A stretch of DNA of 64,000 nt. Origin: Chitinophagales bacterium (GTDB lineage Bacteria > Bacteroidota > Bacteroidia > Chitinophagales > Chitinophagaceae). The stretch spans positions 53,022 through 117,021 of the forward strand of contig JAJPKJ010000064.1 in NCBI GenBank assembly GCA_021323755.1, read 5' to 3'. The first letter of the stretch is position 1. Every line of letters begins with the position of its first letter. The notes below the pieces were generated by a model, which made no database searches, was not told the origin of the DNA, and saw only the letters and a program-made list of their open reading frames with translations. This document shows positions 9,564 to 17,709 of this stretch, one piece after another. Both the position numbers and the translations under genes were made by a program.

Positions 9564-10844
9564 ATGTATCAGGAACTTTTAGATAAGAAAAAAAAACTGG
9601 CCGTAATTGGGTTAGGTTATGTTGGACTACCTATTGCGCTTGAATTTGCAAAAAAAATTGCTGTAATTGGTTTTGATATTAATGCAAAACGAATTGAGAT
9701 GATGCGCAATCATGTTGATCCGAGCAAAGAGCTTGCGGCATCAGCCTTTGAAGGGAAAGATATTTTTTTCACCGATGAAATTGATGCGCTAAGGCAAGCG
9801 CATTTTTTTGTTGTAGCAGTTCCTACACCCATCAATAAACACAATCTTCCCGATCTAAAACCTTTGGTGAGCGCCTCGGAAACGATTGGCAAAGTATTAA
9901 AAAAAGGCGATTATGTTGTGTATGAATCAACTACCTATCCTGGTTGTACAGAAGAAGATTGTTTGCCGATACTGGAAAAGCTTTCTGCCCTGCAGGTTGG
10001 CAGAGATTTTAAGATAGGTTATTCTCCCGAGCGCATTAATCCGGGCGATAAAAAAAATACCATAAGGACAGTGGTAAAAGTGGTCGCAGGCTGTGATGAC
10101 GAATCGCTGGAGGAAATTGCCAAGATTTACGAGCTGGTTGTTGATGCCGGCGTTCACAGAGCGCCGTCGATAAAGGTTGCAGAAGCAAGTAAAGTGGTAG
10201 AGAACACGCAGCGCGACCTGAACATTTCATTAATGAATGAACTGTCATTGATCTTCGATCGCATAGGCATTAATACATTTGATGTCATTGAAGCGGCAAG
10301 TACGAAATGGAATTTTTTAAAATTCCAGCCCGGTTTGGTGGGCGGTCACTGTATAGGTGTCGATCCCTATTATCTTACTCACAAAGCGGCTGCTTTAGGT
10401 TATGAATCCAAAGTGATCTCTTCCTCCCGATTCATTAATGATGACATGGCAAAATATGTGGCCAGAAAAATAATTACGCACGTCCTTCGCCTGGGCAATA
10501 ATCCTAAAGTATTGGTTAAAGGTGTTACGTTCAAAGAAAATGTGAGCGATATTCGCAATTCAAAAATTGTTGATACGGTTAAAGAATTATTGGCTTACAA
10601 TATTAAGGTTGACGTGGAAGATCCATTTGCTGAAGAAGAAGAAGTTTTTGAAGAATATGGGTTGCATCTTTCAGAGAACGGGGCAAAAGATTATGATGCT
10701 GTAATCATCACTGTCCCGCACGATCAATACAAAAAATTGGATAATGATTATTTTGCTTCCATTACAAAACCCGAAGCCTTGATTGCCGATCTGAAAGGCA
10801 TTTATAAAAATAAAATTACAAACAGAAAATACTGGAGCCTATAA
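9564..10844 (+). CDS. UDP-N-acetylhexosamine dehydrogenase (WbpO/TviB type)
   Basis: The 426-residue protein belongs to the UDP-glucose/GDP-mannose dehydrogenase superfamily but differs clearly from the ugd gene two places upstream. It has the NAD motif VIGLGYVGLPIA (14-25) and the catalytic cysteine C263 in GGHCIGVDPYYL, the signature of the UDP-GlcNAc/UDP-GalNAc 6-dehydrogenase branch. The likely product is UDP-N-acetyl-galactosaminuronate or its gluco form, a building block for capsule or O-antigen. The choice between the two is not decidable here. Its stop overlaps the start of rfbB by one base (TAATG), indicating one transcript. Confidence 0.9.
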   Translation: MYQELLDKKKKLAVIGLGYVGLPIALEFAKKIAVIGFDINAKRIEMMRNHVDPSKELAASAFEGKDIFFTDEIDALRQAHFFVVAVPTPINKHNLPDLKPLVSASETIGKVLKKGDYVVYESTTYPGCTEEDCLPILEKLSALQVGRDFKIGYSPERINPGDKKNTIRTVVKVVAGCDDESLEEIAKIYELVVDAGVHRAPSIKVAEASKVVENTQRDLNISLMNELSLIFDRIGINTFDVIEAASTKWNFLKFQPGLVGGHCIGVDPYYLTHKAAALGYESKVISSSRFINDDMAKYVARKIITHVLRLGNNPKVLVKGVTFKENVSDIRNSKIVDTVKELLAYNIKVDVEDPFAEEEEVFEEYGLHLSENGAKDYDAVIITVPHDQYKKLDNDYFASITKPEALIADLKGIYKNKITNRKYWSL

Positions 10845-11908
10845 TGACAGATTTTGCAAAAAAGATAATGATCACTGGCGGCGCAGGTTTCATCGGCTCG
10901 CATGTGGTAAGGTTATTCGTTCAGAAATATCCCCAATATTTTGTCGTGAATGTGGATGCACTCACCTACGCCGGCAATCTTGAAAATCTTCGCGATGTTG
11001 AAATGGCATCAAATTACAAATTTGAAAAAGCAGATATCAATGATGAAAAAGGCATTACTGCATTGTTTGAAAAATATCGTTTTGATGGAGTTATTCACCT
11101 CGCAGCGGAAAGTCATGTCGATCGCTCGATAATCGATCCCTTGTCGTTTGTAAAAACCAATGTGCTTGGCACAGCTTCTTTATTGAACATTTCTTTGAAA
11201 TTCTGGAAAAATAATTTTGATGGAAAATTGTTTTACCATGTTTCAACCGATGAAGTGTATGGTTCGCTTGGTGCCGATGGTTTTTTTACCGAACATACGG
11301 CTTATGATCCGCGATCGCCGTATTCTGCGTCAAAAGCTTCTTCCGATCATTTTGTCATGGCATACCATCATACCTATAATTTACCGGTGATCATGTCCAA
11401 CTGCTCCAACAATTATGGTTCGCACCATTTCCCGGAAAAATTGATTCCGTTAATGATCAACAATATCAAAAACAATAAACCACTTCCGGTTTATGGCAAA
11501 GGAGAAAATGTGCGCGACTGGTTGTGGGTTGATGATCATGCAAGAGCAATAGATACGATTTTTCATAAAGGAAAAATTGGTGATAAATATAATATCGGTG
11601 GATTCAACGAATGGAAAAATATTGATATTGTATATTTGTTATGCAGCATTATGGATAATAAATTGGGAAGAAATGCTGGTGAATCTTCAAAATTGATCGA
11701 GTTCGTAAAAGATAGGCCTGGTCATGATTTGCGCTATGCCATTGACGCAACAAAATTGCATAAGGAATTAGGATGGGAACCATCCTTGCAATTTGAAGAA
11801 GGTCTGGAAAAGACCGTTGATTGGTATTTGCAAAACGAAGATTGGGTGAAACATGTTACCTCAGGTGATTATCAAAAATATTATAATCAGCAGTACGCGA
11901 AGAAGTGA
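10844..11908 (+). CDS. rfbB: dTDP-glucose 4,6-dehydratase
   Basis: This is the second step of dTDP-L-rhamnose synthesis. The 354-residue protein has the NAD motif TGGAGFIGSH (11-20), the catalytic triad region STDEVYG with T135, D136 and E137, and the Y160 and K164 pair in YSASK. All are diagnostic for RmlB. The start ATG overlaps the preceding stop. It is followed after 74 bases by rfbC. No glucose-1-phosphate thymidylyltransferase (rfbA) is present in the window, so dTDP-glucose must be supplied from elsewhere. Confidence 0.96.
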   Translation: MTDFAKKIMITGGAGFIGSHVVRLFVQKYPQYFVVNVDALTYAGNLENLRDVEMASNYKFEKADINDEKGITALFEKYRFDGVIHLAAESHVDRSIIDPLSFVKTNVLGTASLLNISLKFWKNNFDGKLFYHVSTDEVYGSLGADGFFTEHTAYDPRSPYSASKASSDHFVMAYHHTYNLPVIMSNCSNNYGSHHFPEKLIPLMINNIKNNKPLPVYGKGENVRDWLWVDDHARAIDTIFHKGKIGDKYNIGGFNEWKNIDIVYLLCSIMDNKLGRNAGESSKLIEFVKDRPGHDLRYAIDATKLHKELGWEPSLQFEEGLEKTVDWYLQNEDWVKHVTSGDYQKYYNQQYAKK

Positions 11909-11982
11909 GAAGCAGTCAAAATATATCAATTCATCATTCCTGCTTACCGCTAATTGCTAAAAACTAAAAGCTCAAAGTTCAA

Positions 11983-12543
11983 ATGCCATTCATTAAAACA
12001 GAATTCCCGGGATTATTAGTGTTTGAGCCGATGGCTTTTGAAGATGAGCGGGGATTTTTTTTTGAAGCTTATAACGAAAAAATTTTTCTGCACGAAAACC
12101 TCAATCTCAAATTTGTTCAGGATAATCAGTCGCATTCAAAATATGGCGTTATTCGCGGGTTACATTACCAGCTCGATCCCCATGCACAGGCAAAATTGGT
12201 TCGCGCTTTAAGTGGAAAGATATTGGATGTTGTTGTTGATTTGCGCAAAGGTTCGCCAAAATATGGCAAAACATTTGGCATAGAATTGTCTTCCGATAAT
12301 AAGAAACAATTGTTTATTCCCAAAGGGTTTGCTCACGGATTTTCGGTGCTTAGTGGAAGCGCTGATGTAATGTACAAATGCGACGGATATTATAATAAAG
12401 AAAGCGAAGGTGGAATAATCTTTAATGACAGCTTACTTAATATTGATTGGAAATTACCAGGCGATAGTATAATTGTGTCTTCCAAAGATCTTCAACTCCC
12501 TGTTTTTGCAGGGTGTAAAAATAATTTTGAATTTGAAGGATAA
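11983..12543 (+). CDS. rfbC: dTDP-4-dehydrorhamnose 3,5-epimerase
   Basis: This cupin-fold enzyme epimerises dTDP-4-keto-6-deoxyglucose at C3 and C5. The 186-residue protein shows DERGFFFEAY, the active-site histidine in VIRGLHYQ, the KLVRALSGKILDVVVDLRKG core and the FIPKGFAHGFSVLS motif. The length is typical. The 74-base spacer before it is AT-rich and holds no gene. The rfbD frame begins within or right after its last codons. Confidence 0.95.
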   Translation: MPFIKTEFPGLLVFEPMAFEDERGFFFEAYNEKIFLHENLNLKFVQDNQSHSKYGVIRGLHYQLDPHAQAKLVRALSGKILDVVVDLRKGSPKYGKTFGIELSSDNKKQLFIPKGFAHGFSVLSGSADVMYKCDGYYNKESEGGIIFNDSLLNIDWKLPGDSIIVSSKDLQLPVFAGCKNNFEFEG

Positions 12544-13408
12544 TAATGAAAAGAAAAAAATTATTGTAACCGGCGCTAATGGACAACTTGGACAGGAGCT
12601 GAAAATTGCTTCTCTAAATTATCCGCAATTCGAATTTGTTTTTTTATCAAAAGAAGAATTGAATATTAATGATTCACCTGCAGTAATCAGTTTCTTTTTA
12701 TCAAACCGCCCAGCATTTTGTATTAACTGTGCTGCCTACACTGCAGTGGATAAAGCTGAATCGGAAAAAGAAAAAGCATTTCTCATCAATGCAGATGCGA
12801 CCGGCGTTCTGGCAAAAGCTTCAAAACAGGTTCATGCAAAATTGATCCACCTATCTACTGATTATGTCTTTGACGGCAATTCATCCACTCCATTAAAAGA
12901 AAACGATGCAACCTCGCCCATTAATATTTATGGTGCATCAAAATTGCAAGGAGAAGATAATGCAATAAGGAATAATAATGAGACCATTATCATTCGCACC
13001 TCCTGGGTGTATTCTGAGTTTGGCAATAATTTTGTGAAAACGATGATCCGGTTAATGCGCGAAAAAGAATCCATCAATGTAATTAATGATCAGATCGGTT
13101 CTCCGACTTATGCTGCCGACCTGGCAAATGCCATTTTGAAAATTATCAGCAGCAACAAATTTGTATCGGGAATTTATAACTTTAGCAATGATGGAGAGAT
13201 TTCCTGGTTTGATTTTGCAATGGCTATAAAAGAATCTATAAACAGTCCGTGTTTGGTAAATCCAATTCCAACATCTCAATATCCAACTCCGGCAAAACGT
13301 CCTCATTTTTCTTTATTGGACAAAACAAAAATCAGGGAAACCTACAATATTGAAATTCCGGACTGGAAAAAAAGCCTTGCTGTTTGTATTGAAAGATTGA
13401 AGAAATAA
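12527..13408 (+). CDS. rfbD: dTDP-4-dehydrorhamnose reductase
   Basis: The enzyme reduces dTDP-4-keto-rhamnose to dTDP-L-rhamnose. It has the NAD(P) motif TGANGQLGQE near the N terminus, STDYVFDG and the catalytic YGASK pair, as in RmlD. The start is odd. The only good ATG (12546) is out of frame and stops after seven codons, whereas an eighth A in the A7 run at 12554-12560 would give a normal start reading MKRKKIIVTGANG. In the frame as read, starts are TTG at 12527 or 12533, or an ATG at 12473 deep inside rfbC. I chose TTG 12527. A base-call error or slippage in the A run are alternatives. Confidence 0.88.
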   Translation: MNLKDNNEKKKIIVTGANGQLGQELKIASLNYPQFEFVFLSKEELNINDSPAVISFFLSNRPAFCINCAAYTAVDKAESEKEKAFLINADATGVLAKASKQVHAKLIHLSTDYVFDGNSSTPLKENDATSPINIYGASKLQGEDNAIRNNNETIIIRTSWVYSEFGNNFVKTMIRLMREKESINVINDQIGSPTYAADLANAILKIISSNKFVSGIYNFSNDGEISWFDFAMAIKESINSPCLVNPIPTSQYPTPAKRPHFSLLDKTKIRETYNIEIPDWKKSLAVCIERLKK

Positions 13409-13651
13409 TTATTTCGCCATAGTTGTTTTTGGCGAATGTTCGATCTTGATGATCGGCGTCTCCGGTTTTCCCAATAATAGCGATTCATTCAATTCTAATA
13501 TTTCTTTTTCGAGATCATGTATCGAACGGCGAAGCTTATTTGTCTTTCGTAGCGCAAAACGGTAGCCGATAATCGCAAAGGCGGCACAGGCAAATATTAA
13601 TTCTAATAAATTGAATTGAAAGTTTTGGAAGATGCTGGTAAAGATTTCCAT
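13409..13651 (-). CDS. small membrane-anchored coiled-coil protein
   Basis: The 80-residue protein has one transmembrane helix (about 14-32, LLELIFACAAFAIIGYRFAL). A basic, heptad-like segment follows (KLRRSIHDLEKEILELNESL) with a short tail. Its stop directly abuts the end of the convergent rfbD gene (13408/13409). The sequence looks protein-like and has a proper ATG, but no family is recognised. A structural or anchoring role is a guess. Confidence 0.55.
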   Translation of the reverse strand: MEIFTSIFQNFQFNLLELIFACAAFAIIGYRFALRKTNKLRRSIHDLEKEILELNESLLLGKPETPIIKIEHSPKTTMAK

Positions 13652-13972
13652 AGGCCGAATTTTGATTGATGAATAGTAAAATTGCTATTATAAATGTAAA
13701 CGTTCTGAATATGCCAAGCAAAGTACTTATGCTTGATTATGATTAGTAGAAACACGTGGAAAAATGCAAGTTTCTTCATCAGCCTTTTTTGTGTCCGATC
13801 ATATTAAGCGTTTATTAAGATTCAATTATTAATCGGGTTAAAATTACAATTCACCGATATTTCCCCGTCTTCCTGAACATTTCAGGTTATTGGTGAGTTA
13901 ATGAGGTGCTTTTTTTGTTTGCTTTGCGGTATAAATTTTCATTTTGTATTAAAAAATAAAATAAACGAAACC
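13652..13972. other. intergenic region with a small palindrome
   Basis: This 321-base AT-rich stretch separates two divergently transcribed genes. It contains the perfect inverted repeat CCTGAA (13872-13877) and TTCAGG (13881-13886) with a three-base centre, about 90 bases before the 13973 gene. It could be an operator or a small hairpin. No gene is visible. Confidence 0.3.
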
Positions 13973-14713
13973 ATGAAAAAAAAATTTCTCATCATTATAG
14001 CTGTCGGTGTCATTGGCTTGCAATCAATAGCGCAATCCTCAAAGATAGACACAGTAGCAGTTTCCATCCTCGATCATATGAGCGCTGTTATCGGTGACCT
14101 GAATTCGTGTTCGGTGACCATAAGGTCAAATTATGATATTCACAGTAAACAGCTTGGATTGATCAAGCATTCCGACGAACAGAAATTATACCTGCATGGG
14201 CCGGATAAGTTGATGGTTTCTGCAGAAGGTGATAAAGGAAGCCGCGAATTCTTTTACAACGGAAAAACATTGAGTTATTATTCTTTTGATAAAAATCAGT
14301 ACGGGCAGATCGCATTAGCTTCTTCTGTGGTTGATATGATCGACACGGTAAGTAAAAATTATGGGGTAGATTTTCCTGCCGCAGATTTTTTCTATCCTTC
14401 GTTTGTTGATGACATTCTTGCTGAAGCAAAAGACCTTGTTTTCCTGGGTATTACCAAAGTGAATAATAAAGATTGTTTTCACATTGCGGGCACAGCAAAA
14501 GACAAAACTTTTCAATTTTGGGTCTCTGAGGATGCATTTTATTTACCAATGAAAGTGGTGATTGTTTATACCAATAAAGAGATGAACCCGCAGTATGAAG
14601 CTGTATTGAGCGATTGGCAGGTTAATCCGAATTTGCCCGATGCATTATTTGAATTTACTGCACCGCCAAAAGCAAAGAAAATAAAATTTTTAGCCTTATC
14701 TGTAAAAAAATAA
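13973..14713 (+). CDS. exported DUF2092-family protein
   Basis: The ATG at 13973 gives a signal peptide (KKKFLIIIAVGVIGLQSIAQ) and a mature protein of about 226 residues, so it is preferred over longer frames. The mature part matches the DUF2092 pattern: a conserved DTVAVSILDHMSAVIGDLNS opening, YLHGPDKLMV, REFFYNGKTLSYYS and a C-terminal beta region (FQFWVSEDAFYLPMKVVI). The fold resembles LolA/LppX-like lipoprotein carriers, so it may bind a lipid in the periplasm, but the substrate is unknown. The DUF6515 gene follows after 27 bases and is probably in the same operon. Confidence 0.8.
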   Translation: MKKKFLIIIAVGVIGLQSIAQSSKIDTVAVSILDHMSAVIGDLNSCSVTIRSNYDIHSKQLGLIKHSDEQKLYLHGPDKLMVSAEGDKGSREFFYNGKTLSYYSFDKNQYGQIALASSVVDMIDTVSKNYGVDFPAADFFYPSFVDDILAEAKDLVFLGITKVNNKDCFHIAGTAKDKTFQFWVSEDAFYLPMKVVIVYTNKEMNPQYEAVLSDWQVNPNLPDALFEFTAPPKAKKIKFLALSVKK

Positions 14714-14740
14714 AAATCACTATACCTCAATTTTTTGATC

Positions 14741-15550
14741 ATGAAATACTCCTGTAAAATAAATTTATCGATCGGTGTTGGCATTTTATTGTTGGTGTTA
14801 ATGAATTTACCGCAACAAGTAAATGCCCAAAGATTTAATCACGCAAATGCTGGCGGCGGAGGCCGCGTAACAATGCCCGTACATATGGAGACGCCAAGAC
14901 AAAGTCCGGTAATGCGTTCTGCACCAGTAACGCGCACTGCACCTGTTGTTCAGGAAAACAGAACCATTAATGGTGGCGCGCGTAATATTGGCAATCACAA
15001 TTTTCATCCCGTTACCACGGTTGCTCCGCGGGTTACCGTGAATACACATGAAAGAGTGAACGTCTATCATGCCGGCAATTATCGCGGACTCCATCCCTAT
15101 GCTTATCACCCATATCATCCATATTATTGGGGACCACGCTGGCATCCAATTGGATATTTTTTATCCGCGCTCACTGCTAATGCTATTCGTTTTGCCATTG
15201 GGAGCCAGTGGTATTATTATGATGACGGTTGCTATTATGTTCCTTCTGCGAGTGGTTATTCAGTTGTGCCTCCGCCAATTGGAGCTGTCGTAAGTTATTT
15301 GCCTGATGGTTACGAAACCTGCATGGTCGGCAATGATACTTTCTATTATTATGCCGGTGCATTTTATGTTGCTGTTACCCAAGGTTACCAGGTTGTGCAA
15401 GCGCCTGTAGGAGCTGTTATAACTGAGCTTCCTGTTGGAGCAGTGGATCAACAAATAAATGGACAAGACCTTCTTGTTTACAACAATGTTTATTATCAAC
15501 CGATTTCTCAGGATGGTCAAGATGCTTACGAAGTGGTTCAGTCAAATTAA
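14741..15550 (+). CDS. exported DUF6515-family protein
   Basis: The product is about 269 residues with a signal peptide (to about VNA-Q). A low-complexity region rich in G, H, N and R follows (about 28-125, with YHPYHPYYWGPRW). The C-terminal part repeats one module, in which YYY precedes a V-V-x-P-x-G-A-V turn and an LP-G motif. These features match DUF6515. It is transcribed with the DUF2092 gene upstream. Function is unknown; an envelope location is inferred from the signal peptide. Confidence 0.8.
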   Translation: MKYSCKINLSIGVGILLLVLMNLPQQVNAQRFNHANAGGGGRVTMPVHMETPRQSPVMRSAPVTRTAPVVQENRTINGGARNIGNHNFHPVTTVAPRVTVNTHERVNVYHAGNYRGLHPYAYHPYHPYYWGPRWHPIGYFLSALTANAIRFAIGSQWYYYDDGCYYVPSASGYSVVPPPIGAVVSYLPDGYETCMVGNDTFYYYAGAFYVAVTQGYQVVQAPVGAVITELPVGAVDQQINGQDLLVYNNVYYQPISQDGQDAYEVVQSN

Positions 15551-15565
15551 CCAGGAAAGAAGGGA

Positions 15566-16792
15566 TTATCGTTCGATTACCATTGTTTGCGTGAATACCG
15601 TGATATTGTTTTCATCAGAGACCCTGAGAAAATAGAACCCCTGCGCATTGTAATTGGAAGTGATATTAATGAGTTCAATTTGCAATGACTGAGTGACCCT
15701 TACTTTTTTCTGAATAACTCCATTCCCAACAGCATCTGAGAGCTCGATCATATAATTTCCCGCTTTTAAATTATTGAATTGAACATTGAACTGATCATTC
15801 ATGATTGGATTAGGATAAACTTTGATCTTATTTGAATTATTTGCTTTTACAAATGAATATTTTGAAAATAGTGTATTGCTGTTGGCAAAGTCGGCGCTGT
15901 TAAATATCTGCCCCATCATGATGAATGGCGACGCATTCCAGGTTTTTGGATCAACAATAAAATACGAATTTGTGTAAGTTGAACTTCCTATAAACAGATT
16001 TCCTTTGTCATCAACCGCTGCCGCATTAGTGGTAAAATTTTGTGGCAAGCCGCTGATTATACCTAAAAACTGAGCACGTTTACTATTCACGTCAATCTTA
16101 AATATTTTATTGCTCGCACTAATAAGATAGAGATTGCTATTATCATCGGCAACGATATCACCGCCGGCATTTCCGCAAGGATTGTGAATCGTTTCATTGT
16201 TGGAGGCTAAATCCTCGATCGCGCCAAGATCAGTAATAACTGGATTGCCGCTGGTATTGAAACGAAATAAATGATTACCATCATTGGTGATCGTGTATCC
16301 ATAACCGTCAGGTGCAATAACCATTCTGCTGATGGCATTACCGACTTGAAATTCAATATTGGATGCTTTGCTGAATGATTGTTCGGGAACAACATAAGTC
16401 TTCATCGTATTCAAATCAACATATCGGAGCTCATCAACAAGCAACGGCGTATAAAAAAGCCTGTTTGATTGTTTATCGAATGCAAGAGCCGCTGTCCCAC
16501 TTCCAAAAATCAGTTGGGGTTTATTTTTTAGGATGGTATCGTTTACAAAATGCTCTATTCTTTTTTGTGTGAAAGCATCAAATAAAGGAAGATTTGCATC
16601 ACTGCCATCAAGCAAAGTGGTGCCGAACTCACCAGTTTGCGTATTGAGTTTGCGCAAGGTCATCCATTCTGTCCCCTCTTTCTTAATCGAAGTGATGGCA
16701 TAAATGAAATTGTCCGACTGATTTTGTGCAAAACATACTGAGAACGGAAACGCAAAAAATGTAATAAGGATAAAGCGTAGAGATAATTTCAT
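15566..16792 (-). CDS. secreted protein with type IX secretion C-terminal domain
   Basis: The 408-residue protein has a signal peptide ending near CFA-Q. A central region of beta-propeller character follows, with repeats like LFYTPLLVDELRYVDLNTM and DDNSNLYLISASNKIFKIDV. The C-terminal domain of about 80 residues (KVYPNPIMNDQFNVQFNN) is the Por type A sorting signal for type IX secretion. It is therefore probably exported to the cell surface or medium. The propeller resembles DUF4394/NHL-type repeats but has no readable catalytic residues. It converges on the DUF6515 gene, with 15 bases between them. Confidence 0.82.
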   Translation of the reverse strand: MKLSLRFILITFFAFPFSVCFAQNQSDNFIYAITSIKKEGTEWMTLRKLNTQTGEFGTTLLDGSDANLPLFDAFTQKRIEHFVNDTILKNKPQLIFGSGTAALAFDKQSNRLFYTPLLVDELRYVDLNTMKTYVVPEQSFSKASNIEFQVGNAISRMVIAPDGYGYTITNDGNHLFRFNTSGNPVITDLGAIEDLASNNETIHNPCGNAGGDIVADDNSNLYLISASNKIFKIDVNSKRAQFLGIISGLPQNFTTNAAAVDDKGNLFIGSSTYTNSYFIVDPKTWNASPFIMMGQIFNSADFANSNTLFSKYSFVKANNSNKIKVYPNPIMNDQFNVQFNNLKAGNYMIELSDAVGNGVIQKKVRVTQSLQIELINITSNYNAQGFYFLRVSDENNITVFTQTMVIER

Positions 16793-17265
16793 AATGTACT
16801 TTTTTATGAGCTTATAGATCAGAAAACAAATAATAGTTCATGTTGTAAAAACACGCTTCTTTTAGTGGTGGAGTTGCTATGAATCCTAGGTAACTGAATT
16901 ACCTCACGATGGATGTTTATCACTTTCGGTAATTCACGGAATAACAGGGGATTTAAAATGAGACCTAAAAAGATATTAGCCTCTATCGTTCATTCTTTCG
17001 TTCAATAAAGATAACAATTTTAAGATTATTGTCAAGCGTTGCGGGTAACATTTTCCAAAGCCCGAAGAATCCCCATAGAAGGAATTTACGAAAACCGAAG
17101 AAACAAGAAATCGGGAATACTAAACCTTAAGTGTTAATGAGTAGTCGTACGGCAATCAAATTTCTTAAGGCTGTTGATTTGGCTTTTATTGGTCAGGATA
17201 TTGATAAAATGCGCAATAATGCAGGTTTTCAAAGCGTTTTATAGATCAATTCTAAATCCAATAAC
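16793..17265. other. 473-base intergenic region
   Basis: It lies between two divergent genes. It contains a perfect nine-base inverted repeat, TGAATTACC (16895-16903) and GGTAATTCA (16928-16936), with a 24-base loop, which may be an operator or hairpin. A 35-codon frame (17137-17244, plus strand, MSSRTAIKFLKAVDLAFIG at its start) ends 22 bases before the next gene. It looks protein-like but is too short to call. No RNA gene is recognised. Confidence 0.3.
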
Positions 17266-17703
17266 GTGAAAACAATAATTCTATTCGCCTTGGCATTTAT
17301 CACATTGCTTACCACTAGCCACGCGCAAAACTGTTGCGGCGTCGACAGGATAGTGAGCGTAAGCGGCGGAACACCATTCAATGTTAGCTTTGAAGGCGGA
17401 ATATCCGGAAATACTTTTGGTGGTTTTGTTGGGGTAAAAAGTTATACAACGACAATTAATAAAGCCAAAGAAGGAACAGTTCAGACTGGCATGAATGTCG
17501 CCCCATACGCAAAAGCATCTGTTGAAATCATCAATGCAAATATTTTTCGCGCTTACCTGACTGGTTATTACGGGTTAGGAATTTACGGAACATCCATAAA
17601 ATTCGGACTGATCATAACTGATGATCTGATGCTTACCATAGAGCCCGGCTACAGCCATGAGAGCAAACAGCAAATGAATGCGGGAATCAGTATGCGATTT
17701 TGA
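17266..17703 (+). CDS. small exported hypothetical protein
   Basis: The 145-residue protein starts with GTG and a clear signal peptide (KTIILFALAFITLLTTSHAQ). The mature part is rich in glycine and beta-branched residues with alternating hydrophobic strands, and it ends in an aromatic residue (SMRF-stop), as in outer-membrane beta-barrels. It might be a small barrel or a periplasmic beta protein. No family is recognised. It converges with the radical SAM gene, six bases away. Confidence 0.68.
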   Translation: MKTIILFALAFITLLTTSHAQNCCGVDRIVSVSGGTPFNVSFEGGISGNTFGGFVGVKSYTTTINKAKEGTVQTGMNVAPYAKASVEIINANIFRAYLTGYYGLGIYGTSIKFGLIITDDLMLTIEPGYSHESKQQMNAGISMRF

Positions 17704-17709
17704 TCGATA

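Noticed and set aside
13872..13886. Palindrome CCTGAA and TTCAGG as a terminator
   Set aside because: The loop is three bases and no T-tract follows; kept as a possible operator only.
17137..17244. 35-codon frame before the 17266 gene
   Set aside because: Protein-like but too short and without any homologue or structure; kept only as a note in the intergenic entry.
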